Assembly: GCA_003283025.1 (NCBI GenBank)
Contig: QBYC01000009.1
Span: forward strand, 1-34,959
Reading direction: 5' to 3'
From: Pelagibacteraceae bacterium AG-325-C03
Lineage (GTDB): Bacteria; Pseudomonadota; Alphaproteobacteria; Pelagibacterales; Pelagibacteraceae
DNA: 34,959 nucleotides
Shown: positions 6,797-13,485 of the stretch, in pieces
How positions within the stretch are numbered: position 1 is the first letter of the stretch
How the letters are laid out: the number at the start of each line of letters is the position of its first letter
Notes under the pieces: model-generated
What the model was told of the DNA's origin: nothing
Databases searched by the model: none
The model's input: the letters and a program-made list of their open reading frames with translations, nothing else
Position numbers and translations under genes: made by a program

Positions 6797-6866
6797 TAAT
6801 TTTTTTTTACTTCTTCAAAACTCTTGTGTATTAATATACTAACAATAACAATAAAAATAACGACGT

Positions 6867-6905
6867 GCCCTCGTGGTGAAATTGGTAGACACAAAGGACT
6901 TAAAA
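6867..6905 (+). repeat. tRNA-Leu(UAA) 5'-half remnant, copy C
   Basis: Identical over 39 nt to 8000-8038, then CCCTAGGGATT as in copy B. The preceding 40 bases (from ACTCTTGTGTATTAATATA at about 6829) are also nearly identical to those before the intact tRNA. No 3' half follows. Confidence 0.87.
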
Positions 6906-6929
6906 CCCTAGGGATTCACAAAGTTCATT

Positions 6930-6955
6930 GTCTCAGACAGTCTCAGGTAGTCTCA
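6930..6955 (+). repeat. GTCTCA triplet repeat (10-bp period), copy C
   Basis: GTCTCA occurs at 6930, 6940 and 6950, identical to copy B through GTCTCAGACAGTCTCAGGTA and at the same +63 offset from the tRNA half. It is probably a recombination-protein binding array. Confidence 0.65.
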
Positions 6956-7029
6956 CAACATTATTAATCCTAACTTTCTTATTTAGCTCTTCAATTAACA
7001 TTAGAAATCAAGGTAAATTTATTTGTGTA

Positions 7030-7060
7030 GACTTGGAGCAAACTTGGAGATGAAGAGGAG
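7030..7060 (+). repeat. Arm-type direct repeat, left inner copy of unit 3
   Basis: GACTTGGAGCA and AACTTGGAGAT are in tandem with an 11-bp period, starting 163 nt after tRNA half C. Its purine-rich tail GAAGAGGAG lies about 19 nt before ATG 7079, rather far for a ribosome-binding site. Confidence 0.65.
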
Positions 7061-7078
7061 ATTTGATAAGCTCATTAT

Positions 7079-7867
7079 ATGAAAAAAATTCTTTTAACTT
7101 TATTGATAACTCTTTTTTTTACAAATTTATTTGCACAAAGTGAGCGTTCTTTAAAAAGACAAATTAAAAACAAAGGTCAAATTCCTATAAGCAAAGATTT
7201 AATTGGAAGCGATATATATTTAAATGTACTTCAACTGCAACTCGACAAGATTATTGAAATAGAGCTACAAGTGAAAGAAGATATAGAGGTGTCCAAAAAA
7301 AAATGCTCAAAAAAAGGATTATCGTTTGAGAAGAGCACAAAAGAATTTAATAAATGTGTAATATCTCATTGGGGTAATGATACTGGTTTATTTGATGCGA
7401 TAAATGAAATTAAAGCAGACAACACAAAAATTTCTGCACATGTTCAAATGGAAAAATATATTAGCAGTCAAAACAAAAAGAAAGAATTTGATATTAATCA
7501 AAGTTCTTTAGGAGGAGTAACTACTTTACAAGAAGGAATAGACTCTTCAATCGCTCCATTCATTTCTGGGACCTATGCATATAATCATTACAGCGATCAG
7601 GCAAAACAAACAGAAAAAATTGTTGAAAAATTTTATGATAGAAATGAAAATGGAGATCTTCTTTTAGACAAAGGAGAGGTAAGTAAACAAGTATTAAAAT
7701 TAGCTGTTACTGCGGGAGTTGCTTATTATGGAACAAAAACAATCATGAAACATATAAACAAATCTAAAGTTACAAAAGTTCAACCAACTAAAAAGAAATT
7801 TGTATATTGTACTGTTTCTATGAACCCTTATGGTTATGGATCAGGTATTGCTGTGTGTCCAAAATAA
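7079..7867 (+). CDS. Exported protein of unknown function with EF-hand-like segment
   Basis: A 262-residue protein with a signal peptide (residues 1-19, ending LFA). The mature region to about 180 is hydrophilic and probably helical, with Cys near 76 and 93. Residues 187-200 (DRNENGDLLLDKGE) resemble an EF-hand/dockerin calcium loop with D, N, N and D at positions 1, 3, 5 and 7, but the position-12 acidic residue is Lys with Glu two residues later, so calcium binding is uncertain. A short apolar stretch at 207-218 precedes a basic tail with two further Cys (YCTVS and VCPK). No family is recognised. It is the only gene of inserted unit 3, enclosed by arm repeats on both sides. Confidence 0.6.
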   Translation: MKKILLTLLITLFFTNLFAQSERSLKRQIKNKGQIPISKDLIGSDIYLNVLQLQLDKIIEIELQVKEDIEVSKKKCSKKGLSFEKSTKEFNKCVISHWGNDTGLFDAINEIKADNTKISAHVQMEKYISSQNKKKEFDINQSSLGGVTTLQEGIDSSIAPFISGTYAYNHYSDQAKQTEKIVEKFYDRNENGDLLLDKGEVSKQVLKLAVTAGVAYYGTKTIMKHINKSKVTKVQPTKKKFVYCTVSMNPYGYGSGIAVCPK

Positions 7868-7895
7868 AAGATTCTTATCCTATAAAATATGGGAA

Positions 7896-7930
7896 GACTT
7901 GGAGCAGACTTGGAGATAGAGGCGGAAAAT
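7896..7930 (+). repeat. Arm-type direct repeat, right end of unit 3
   Basis: GACTTGGAGCA and GACTTGGAGAT are in tandem with an 11-bp period, followed by AGAGGCGGAAAAT. It starts 104 bp before the intact tRNA-Leu. TATCCTATAAAATATGGGA just upstream resembles 5526-5543 at the end of unit 1. Confidence 0.68.
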
Positions 7931-7999
7931 AAATTATTTTTACTTATTTAAAACTCTTGTGTATTAATATATTAACAATAACAACAATAATAACGACGT

Positions 8000-8085
8000 G
8001 CCCTCGTGGTGAAATTGGTAGACACAAAGGACTTAAAATCCTTGCCCTTTTGGGAGTGCCAGTTCGAGTCTGGCCGAGGGCACCA
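8000..8085 (+). tRNA. trnL: tRNA-Leu(UAA)
   Basis: An 86-nt type II tRNA. Acceptor stem GCCCTCG/CGAGGGC, encoded CCA end at 8083-8085, anticodon stem AAGGA/TCCTT (8027-8031 and 8039-8043) with loop CTTAAAA and anticodon TAA at 8034-8036, variable arm, and T-loop TTCGAGT. It reads UUA and probably UUG. It is the target of the tandem inserted units upstream, whose tRNA fragments stop at the end of its anticodon loop. nadK begins only 8 nt after the CCA. Confidence 0.95.
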
Positions 8086-8093
8086 TTTTATAG

Positions 8094-8861
8094 ATGAATA
8101 AACCATTAATAATTTCTGATACAAACGTCAAATCATTAAAAATAAAAAAACAAATTATTAAAATATTTAACAAAGAGAGAATAAAAAGATCTGATATAAT
8201 TATAGTCATTGGCGGAGATGGCTTTATGCTTCAAACTCTCAAGAAAAATAAAAAATCAAAAAAATCATTTTATGGAATTAATTCTGGTAATTATGGATTT
8301 TTAATGAACAAGTTTTCTGGTAAATTAATTGTAAAAAACTTATCTAGAGCAAAAAAAGTAAATATTTCACCATTAGAGATGTCAGTTAATTCTAATAATA
8401 ACTTAAGAAAAAGTATTGCGATAAATGAAATTTCAATATTAAGACAAAGCAGACAAGCAGCAAACTTATCAATAAAAAATAATAAAAAAAATATTATCAA
8501 AAAATTAGTTTCAGATGGTGTTTTAGTTTCAACACCTGCTGGTAGTACCGCTTATAACTTATCAGTTAATGGTCCTATTTTAAATTTAAATTCAAAAAAA
8601 ATTTCAATTGCTCCAATAAGCGCTTTTAGACCAAGAAGATGGGCTGGAAAAATTGTAAGTGATAAATCAAAAGTAATTATTAAAAATTTAAATCCAAAAA
8701 AAAGACCTATTAGTGCTGTAGCTGATAACGTTGAAGTGAGAAATGCTAAAAAAATTGTTGTAAAAGTTCAAACTAAGATTAAGTTTAATCTTCTATACGA
8801 TAAAAATACTAGTTTACAAAAAAAAATAAAACTAGAACAATTAAGAAAAGAAATAAATTAA
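8094..8861 (+). CDS. nadK: NAD kinase
   Basis: A 255-residue cytosolic enzyme that phosphorylates NAD to NADP with ATP. The hallmark GGDG lies near residues 40-43 (VIGGDGFMLQTLKK), followed by the NxGxxGF-type motif (INSGNYGFLMN), the NE-containing segment (AINEISILR), and the conserved block GVLVSTPAGSTAYNLS with the NAD-binding residues. The length suits the compact alphaproteobacterial form. The start lies 8 nt after the CCA end of tRNA-Leu with no Shine-Dalgarno sequence. It is therefore probably co-transcribed with the tRNA and translated from a nearly leaderless mRNA after tRNA 3' processing. Confidence 0.92.
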   Translation: MNKPLIISDTNVKSLKIKKQIIKIFNKERIKRSDIIIVIGGDGFMLQTLKKNKKSKKSFYGINSGNYGFLMNKFSGKLIVKNLSRAKKVNISPLEMSVNSNNNLRKSIAINEISILRQSRQAANLSIKNNKKNIIKKLVSDGVLVSTPAGSTAYNLSVNGPILNLNSKKISIAPISAFRPRRWAGKIVSDKSKVIIKNLNPKKRPISAVADNVEVRNAKKIVVKVQTKIKFNLLYDKNTSLQKKIKLEQLRKEIN

Positions 8862-8864
8862 GAG

Positions 8865-8940
8865 TGGTGCCCTCACACGGACTCGAACCGCGAACCTATT
8901 GATTACAAATCAATTGCTCTACCAATTGAGCTATGAGGGC
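8865..8940 (-). tRNA. trnT: tRNA-Thr(UGU)
   Basis: On the minus strand: acceptor stem GCCCTCA/TGAGGGC, D-arm GCTC...GAGC, anticodon stem ATTGA/TCAAT with loop TTTGTAA (anticodon TGT), T-loop TTCGAGT, encoded CCA. It has 76 nt. It converges on nadK, with 3 nt between the nadK stop and the tRNA 3' end, and I see no terminator between them. Confidence 0.94.
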
Positions 8941-8950
8941 GATACGGGAA

Positions 8951-8979
8951 GATATAGAATAAAACTTAATATTCTTCAA
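8951..8979 (-). promoter_or_regulatory. Candidate promoter of tRNA-Thr
   Basis: On the minus strand TTGAAG (8974-8979) and TATATC (8951-8956) are separated by 17 bp, and the mature tRNA starts 10 nt further on. The match to TTGACA/TATAAT is moderate, and an overlapping alternative (TTGGAC with TATTCT) exists. Confidence 0.4.
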
Positions 8980-9232
8980 GTCCAATAATACTTTTAACTG
9001 AATTACACAAGCTTACATTGACTGATGGAAATGCACGCTGATGAAGAATTGTGCGATCTTGAATTAGATTTGTGAGACAACTGTATACATAATAAATAAA
9101 AATTGAAAGTTTAATTGACTACAAAGATTTTAAACTAAATAACTCTAAATATTATTTTTCAAACCTAGATAGCTTTTATAGTTTTGCTTAAACTATACAA
9201 ATAAAGTTTGATAATAGCTTAATAATGTATTT
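8980..9232. other. Intergenic stretch without a recognisable gene
   Basis: About 250 AT-rich bases between the tRNA-Thr promoter region and the end of rlmB. A relatively GC-richer patch at 9010-9062 has no open frame of note. I see no structured RNA or repeat I can support. Confidence 0.4.
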
Positions 9233-9976
9233 TTATTTTACGGATTGAAAAATATAATGACTTACTACGGATACTGTATTTGATATATTTAAACTTTCAA
9301 TATTATTATTCATGCTGACTTTAAATTTGAAGTCTGCGTTTTCAAGCGTTTTTGACTTTAACCCATAACCTTCAGACCCGAAAAGTAAAACATTTTTCCC
9401 TTTCCAGTTATTTTGAGTAAAATCTTTTCTAGCAGTAATATCAAATGCACTGACCCAAAAGTCTTTTGATTTTAAAAATTTTAATGATGTATTAAGGTTT
9501 GAAACTTTAAATATTTTTATGTGTTCCGTCCCTCCGCTAGCACTTTTATAGAGTAATTTGCTTTTAAACGGAAAAGATCTCTCCTTTACTATTAAACCGT
9601 CCATATTAAAAGCCACCGCACTTCTTATAATTGACCCTATATTTCTTGGATCTGTAACTTCTTCTAATGCTATTAAATTTATATTTTGTTTATTATTCTC
9701 TGAAACAAATTCTTTAAGTGTAATTTCTTCTAATTGCTCAACTTCTGCTACCAATCCTTGATGTGCAGTCTCATCTCTTCCACAAAGATTATCTAACTCT
9801 TTTCTTGTTTTATAAAATACAGGAGCTTTTTTAAATAAATTAAGATTTTGATTTTCTCTATTGAGTTTTTTTTTTGCATCTTCTGTTAAAAAAACTCTTT
9901 CTATTTTTCTAGATGGATTTTTTAATGCCTCTAAAACAGCATGTTTTCCGGCAATTAAAAAGGTTGATTTTTTCAT
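9233..9976 (-). CDS. rlmB: 23S rRNA 2'-O-ribose methyltransferase, TrmH/SpoU family
   Basis: A 247-residue SPOUT methyltransferase. The N-terminal substrate-binding part begins with GKHAVLEALKNP, typical of RlmB. The three SpoU motifs follow: EEVTDPRNIGSIIRSA (motif 1, with the catalytic Asn-Arg region), LLFGSEGYGL (motif 2) and SMNNNIESLNISNTVSV (motif 3), which form the trefoil-knot SAM site. RlmB methylates G2251 of the 23S rRNA P-loop in E. coli; the same role here is inferred. Another TrmH-family target cannot be excluded. It is divergent from tRNA-Tyr and tuf, which fits a translation-related neighbourhood. Confidence 0.88.
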   Translation of the reverse strand: MKKSTFLIAGKHAVLEALKNPSRKIERVFLTEDAKKKLNRENQNLNLFKKAPVFYKTRKELDNLCGRDETAHQGLVAEVEQLEEITLKEFVSENNKQNINLIALEEVTDPRNIGSIIRSAVAFNMDGLIVKERSFPFKSKLLYKSASGGTEHIKIFKVSNLNTSLKFLKSKDFWVSAFDITARKDFTQNNWKGKNVLLFGSEGYGLKSKTLENADFKFKVSMNNNIESLNISNTVSVVSHYIFQSVK

Positions 9977-10031
9977 TATTTTCAGGGTTATTTGGTCAAT
10001 TTATTAGCATAATTTATGGTAAAATGATTTA

Positions 10032-10059
10032 TTGCAATTATTACATAAATGCTTATAAA
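10032..10059 (+). promoter_or_regulatory. Candidate promoter for tRNA-Tyr/tRNA-Gly/tuf
   Basis: TTGCAA at 10032-10037 and TATAAA at 10054-10059 are separated by 16 bp, a good sigma-70-type match. It lies about 50 bp before tRNA-Tyr. Since no clear promoter is visible before tuf itself, it may drive the tRNAs and the long tuf-secE-nusG transcript together. Confidence 0.5.
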
Positions 10060-10109
10060 ACGCTTGTTGTTAAATGCTTTTTAAGTTAGTGGGTATCCCC
10101 AAGATATAA

Positions 10110-10195
10110 GGAGGGGTACCAAAGCGGTCAAATGGGGCGGGCTGTAAACCCGTTGACTTCGGTCTTCGAAAGTTCGAATCTTTCCCCCTCCACCA
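10110..10195 (+). tRNA. trnY: tRNA-Tyr(GUA)
   Basis: An 86-nt type II tRNA with acceptor stem GGAGGGG/CCCCTCC, anticodon stem GCGGG/CCCGT enclosing CTGTAAA (anticodon GTA), long variable arm, T-loop TTCGAAT and encoded CCA. tRNA-Tyr followed by tRNA-Gly and tuf is a conserved proteobacterial arrangement. Confidence 0.95.
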
Positions 10196-10239
10196 AACTA
10201 AAGGCTTTGATGACCAAGAGCGCGATAAGTTTGGATATT

Positions 10240-10313
10240 GCGGGTGTAGTTCAATGGTAGAACGCTAGCCTTCCAAGCTGGATGTAAGGGTTCGATTCCC
10301 TTTACCCGCTCCA
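10240..10313 (+). tRNA. trnG: tRNA-Gly(UCC)
   Basis: A 74-nt tRNA with acceptor stem GCGGGTG/TACCCGC, anticodon stem CTAGC/GCTGG around CTTCCAA (anticodon TCC), T-loop TTCGATT and encoded CCA. It lies 44 nt after tRNA-Tyr and 37 nt before tuf, so it is probably part of the same transcript. Confidence 0.95.
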
Positions 10314-10350
10314 AGATTAAAAAATAAAATATAAAGTAAGGAAAAAATAA

Positions 10351-11550
10351 ATGTCTAAAGAAAAGTTCAATCGAAATAAACCGCATTGTAATATCGGTAC
10401 TATAGGGCACGTTGATCATGGTAAGACAACATTAACTGCAGCTATAACGAAAGTTTTATCCGAGGCTGGAGGAACTAGCTCGGCTAATTTTGTTGCTTAT
10501 GATCAAATAGATAAAGCACCTGAAGAAAAAGAAAGAGGAATTACAATTTCAACTGCTCATGTTGAATACGAAACTGAGAAAAGACATTACGCTCACGTAG
10601 ACTGCCCAGGACACGCTGATTACGTTAAAAATATGATTACAGGTGCAGCACAAATGGATGGGGCAATTTTAGTAGTCAATGCTGCTGATGGTCCGATGCC
10701 ACAAACAAGAGAACATATCCTTTTAGCAAGACAGGTAGGAGTTCCAGCAATTGTAGTGTTCCTAAATAAAATTGATACAGTAAAAGATAAAGAGCTTGTT
10801 GATTTAGTGGAAGAAGAAATTAGAGAACTTTTAACTTCTTATAAATTTCCAGGAGACAAAATTCCTATAGTTAAAGGATCTGCTTTAAACGCAGTTGAAG
10901 GAAAAGATGAAGCAACAGGTAAAAACGCAATTATGGAATTAATGAAAGCTGTTGATGAAACAATTCCACAACCAGATCGACCAAAAGATAAACCTTTTTT
11001 GATGCCAGTCGAAGACGTTTTCTCAATTTCTGGAAGAGGAACAGTAGTAACTGGAAGAGTAGAGTCAGGAGTTATAAAAGTTGGTGAAGAAATTGAAATT
11101 GTAGGTATTAGAGATACCAAAAAATCTGTTTGCACTGGAGTAGAAATGTTTAGGAAACTTTTAGATAGCGGGGAAGCAGGTGACAATATTGGAGCTCTTT
11201 TAAGAGGTGTGGAAAGAACAGACGTTGAAAGAGGTCAAGTTCTTTGTAAACCTGGTTCAATTACCCCACACACTGAATTTGAATGTCAGGCTTATATCTT
11301 AAAAAAAGAAGAAGGAGGAAGACATACACCCTTCTTTACAAAATATAGACCACAATTTTATTTTAGAACTACAGATGTAACTGGAGAAGTAACATTACCA
11401 TCAGGCACAGAAATGGTTATGCCAGGTGATGATGGAAAGTTCTCAGTTAAATTAATTACACCAATTGCAATGAACGAAAATTTAAATTTTGCAATTCGAG
11501 AAGGTGGAAAAACAGTTGGAGCTGGAGTAGTAACTAAAATAATTAAGTAA
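10351..11550 (+). CDS. tuf: Elongation factor Tu
   Basis: A 399-residue GTPase that delivers aminoacyl-tRNA to the ribosome. The G1 motif GHVDHGKT is at 19-26, the effector segment EKERGITIS carries G2, DCPGH is G3, NKID is G4 and a SALN segment is G5. Domains 2 and 3 follow with [16 protein letters not shown] and the conserved end [20 protein letters not shown] upstream serves as ribosome-binding site. It is the only tuf copy in the window and is not adjacent to fusA; instead it is followed after 5 nt by tRNA-Trp and secE. Confidence 0.98.
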   Translation: MSKEKFNRNKPHCNIGTIGHVDHGKTTLTAAITKVLSEAGGTSSANFVAYDQIDKAPEEKERGITISTAHVEYETEKRHYAHVDCPGHADYVKNMITGAAQMDGAILVVNAADGPMPQTREHILLARQVGVPAIVVFLNKIDTVKDKELVDLVEEEIRELLTSYKFPGDKIPIVKGSALNAVEGKDEATGKNAIMELMKAVDETIPQPDRPKDKPFLMPVEDVFSISGRGTVVTGRVESGVIKVGEEIEIVGIRDTKKSVCTGVEMFRKLLDSGEAGDNIGALLRGVERTDVERGQVLCKPGSITPHTEFECQAYILKKEEGGRHTPFFTKYRPQFYFRTTDVTGEVTLPSGTEMVMPGDDGKFSVKLITPIAMNENLNFAIREGGKTVGAGVVTKIIK

Positions 11551-11555
11551 CGCTT

Positions 11556-11631
11556 AGGAGCGTAGTTCAATTGGTAGAGCGCCGGTCTCCAAAACCGGAG
11601 GTTGTGGGTTCGAGTCCCTCCGCTCCTGCCA
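11556..11631 (+). tRNA. trnW: tRNA-Trp(CCA)
   Basis: A 76-nt tRNA with acceptor stem AGGAGCG/CGCTCCT, discriminator G, anticodon stem CCGGT/ACCGG around CTCCAAA (anticodon CCA), T-loop TTCGAGT and encoded CCA. It lies 5 nt after tuf and 15 nt before secE, so it must be excised from the tuf-secE transcript. Confidence 0.95.
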
Positions 11632-11646
11632 AACTAAAAAACAGTT

Positions 11647-11838
11647 ATGAAAAATCCTTTAAAATTTATACAAGAAGTTAAACAAGAAACCTTCAGAATT
11701 ACATGGCCAACAAAAAAAGATACTATGATGGGCGCCGTTATGGTTTTTGCCCTTGCTTCAATAGCAGCAATATTCTTTTTAATTTTAGATCAAATATTAA
11801 GATTTTTACTAAACTTAGTTTTAACTATTAATTTTTGA
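11647..11838 (+). CDS. secE: Preprotein translocase subunit SecE
   Basis: A 63-residue protein of the short single-helix bacterial type. The amphipathic part FIQEVKQETFRITWPTKKDT precedes one membrane helix at about 29-57. The motif VKxExxKITWPxxKxT, seen here as VKQETFRITWPTKKDT, is diagnostic of SecE, which clamps SecY in the inner-membrane translocon. It is followed by nusG at 2 nt, the standard pairing. Confidence 0.93.
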   Translation: MKNPLKFIQEVKQETFRITWPTKKDTMMGAVMVFALASIAAIFFLILDQILRFLLNLVLTINF

Positions 11839-11840
11839 TA

Positions 11841-12365
11841 ATGAACTGGTACATTGTACAAGCTTACTCAGGTTTTGAAAAAAAAGTAGTTGAAAACATT
11901 AGAGAGGAACTTAAAAAACATAAACTTGAGGAAAATATTGGTGATATTTTAGTTCCTACACATCAAATCACTCAAGTTAAAAAAGGCAGAAGAACTAAAA
12001 AAGAAAACAAATATTTTCCAGGGTATGTTCTTGTTAAAATTGAACTTACAAAGCAAATTTATCATTTAATAAAGAATTTAACTAAAGTAAGTGGCTTTTT
12101 AGGTTCTGGCGATAAGCCAACTCCTATATCTGATAATGAAATTAAAAGAATTCTAGGTCAAGTTTCTGAAAATGCAAATAACCAAAAAACAGGCATTAGT
12201 TTTGAAATTGGTGAAAAAGTAAAAGTTTGCGATGGTCCATTCGCTTCATTTAATGGATTAATTGAGGAAATTGATGAAGAAAAATCTAGACTTAAAGTCT
12301 CAGTTTCTATATTTGGTAGAGCTACACCTGTAGATTTAGAATTTAATCAGGTGGAAAAAAATTAA
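11841..12365 (+). CDS. nusG: Transcription antitermination factor NusG
   Basis: A 174-residue protein with the N-terminal NGN domain (MNWYIVQAYSGFEKKV... and FPGYVLVKIEL) and a C-terminal KOW domain (GEKVKVCDGPFASFNGLIEEID) that contacts NusE/S10 or Rho. ATG 11841 is chosen because MNWYIVQAYSG is the canonical beginning; a TTG at 11835 would overlap secE. It is followed directly by rplK, with the ATG adjacent to the stop. Confidence 0.95.
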   Translation: MNWYIVQAYSGFEKKVVENIREELKKHKLEENIGDILVPTHQITQVKKGRRTKKENKYFPGYVLVKIELTKQIYHLIKNLTKVSGFLGSGDKPTPISDNEIKRILGQVSENANNQKTGISFEIGEKVKVCDGPFASFNGLIEEIDEEKSRLKVSVSIFGRATPVDLEFNQVEKN

Positions 12366-12791
12366 ATGGCAAAAGAAATAACAGGTTACGTAAAATTACA
12401 AATAAAAGGAGGTCAAGCTAATCCTGCACCTCCAGTGGGTCCTGCTTTGGGTCAAAGAGGAATAAATATTATGGAATTTTGTAAAGCTTTTAATGAAAAA
12501 ACAAAATCCTTCATGGGAAAACCAGTTCCAGTAGTAATAACGGTTTATAAAGATAAAAAATTTGATTTTATTATAAAATCTCCACCTGCTTCACATTTTA
12601 TTAGAGAAGCTGCAAAGTTGAAAAGTGGATCAAAAGAACCAGGGAGAGTTGTTGCAGGTTTTATTACACTTAAACAAGCAGAAGCAATTGCTAAAGAAAA
12701 AATGAAAGATCTAAATGCTTTTGATATTAAAGAAGCTACAAAAATTATTTGTGGTTCAGCAAGATCAATGGGTATTGAGGTAAAAGAATAA
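12366..12791 (+). CDS. rplK: 50S ribosomal protein L11
   Basis: A 141-residue protein with the family signature [17 protein letters not shown], which binds the GTPase-associated centre of 23S rRNA, and the C-terminal RNA-binding domain ending [14 protein letters not shown]. It abuts nusG with no spacer, so there is no room for a separate promoter or an L1-binding leader as found in E. coli. Confidence 0.97.
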   Translation: MAKEITGYVKLQIKGGQANPAPPVGPALGQRGINIMEFCKAFNEKTKSFMGKPVPVVITVYKDKKFDFIIKSPPASHFIREAAKLKSGSKEPGRVVAGFITLKQAEAIAKEKMKDLNAFDIKEATKIICGSARSMGIEVKE

Positions 12792-12794
12792 AAA

Positions 12795-13481
12795 ATGAAT
12801 AAAAGTTCAAAAAGATATAGAGAAATTTTAAAAAATTCCATTAAACACAAAAAAATTCAGGCCAAAGAGGCAATTGAACTTGTTAAAAAAAACTCGACAA
12901 CTAAATTCGATGAGTCAATTGATGTATCTTTAAAGATAAATCTCAAACAATCAAAAGGTGGAGATTTTATTTTAAGAACAGTTGTTAATTTACCAAATGG
13001 TTCAGGCAAAAAAAATAAATTAGCTGTTTTATGTGAAGCCGACAAAATAGACGAAGCTAAAAAAGCTGGAGCAGATGTAGTTGGGTCTGATGATCTTTTA
13101 GAAAAAATTGCCTTAGGAAAATTTGATTTTACAAAACTTATCTGCACACCGACAATGATGGGTAGAATTGGCAAACATGGAAAAGTTTTAGGACCAAAAG
13201 GATTAATGCCAAACCCTAAATTAGGAACTGTGGCAACAGATATAATAAAAGCCATTAAAGATATTAAAACAGGATTAGTTGAAATACGAAATGACAAGGA
13301 TGGCAACCTTTCGTCCACTATTGGAAGAAAAAGTTTTTCTAACGAAAAATTATTAGAAAACTATAATTACTTTGTAGAAAGTGTAAAAAAAGAAAAACCC
13401 GAAAATATTAAAGGTGAACTTATTAAAGGTGCCTTCTTGACCTCTACAATGGGTATATCTTACAAAATAGGAGTTAAGTAA
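12795..13481 (+). CDS. rplA: 50S ribosomal protein L1
   Basis: A 228-residue L1-stalk protein. The family block TPTMMGRIGKHGKVLGPKGL near residues 118-137 and the end TSTMGISYKI are diagnostic. L1 acts as an autogenous repressor in E. coli by binding the rplK leader; the 0-nt nusG-rplK junction here makes the same mechanism doubtful. It starts 3 nt after rplK. Confidence 0.97.
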   Translation: MNKSSKRYREILKNSIKHKKIQAKEAIELVKKNSTTKFDESIDVSLKINLKQSKGGDFILRTVVNLPNGSGKKNKLAVLCEADKIDEAKKAGADVVGSDDLLEKIALGKFDFTKLICTPTMMGRIGKHGKVLGPKGLMPNPKLGTVATDIIKAIKDIKTGLVEIRNDKDGNLSSTIGRKSFSNEKLLENYNYFVESVKKEKPENIKGELIKGAFLTSTMGISYKIGVK

Positions 13482-13485
13482 AGTT

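Larger units (their letters stand above)
5638..6866 (+). mobile_element. Inserted unit 2 (about 1.2 kb) bounded by tRNA-Leu 5' halves
   Basis: The left boundary is tRNA half B, followed by the GTCTCA triplet at +63 and the inner arm repeat at +163. The right boundary is the arm repeat at 6763, exactly 104 bp before tRNA half C at 6867. Cargo is two adjacent small genes: an exported protein and a small membrane protein. No recombinase is encoded. Recombination between halves B and C would release a 1,229-bp circle with one intact site. Confidence 0.62.
6867..7999 (+). mobile_element. Inserted unit 3 (about 1.1 kb) adjoining intact tRNA-Leu
   Basis: The left boundary is tRNA half C with the GTCTCA triplet (+63) and inner arm repeat (+163). 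The right boundary is the arm repeat at 7896 followed 104 bp later by the intact tRNA. It carries a single gene for an exported protein. The tRNA half at its left is identical to the intact gene, as expected for the most recent insertion. If insertion occurs at the anticodon loop, the 5' half of the present functional tRNA and the sequence upstream of it were brought in by this unit. Confidence 0.65.

Noticed and set aside
10198-10419. Minus-strand 73-codon frame containing ERVKGIEPLHPAWKASVLPL
   Set aside because: It is the antisense of tRNA-Gly(UCC), a well-known source of false protein predictions, and it also overlaps the start of tuf.
12857-13318. Minus-strand 153-codon frame opposite rplA
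   Set aside because: It lies wholly within the highly conserved L1 coding sequence and has no ribosome-binding site or neighbours.
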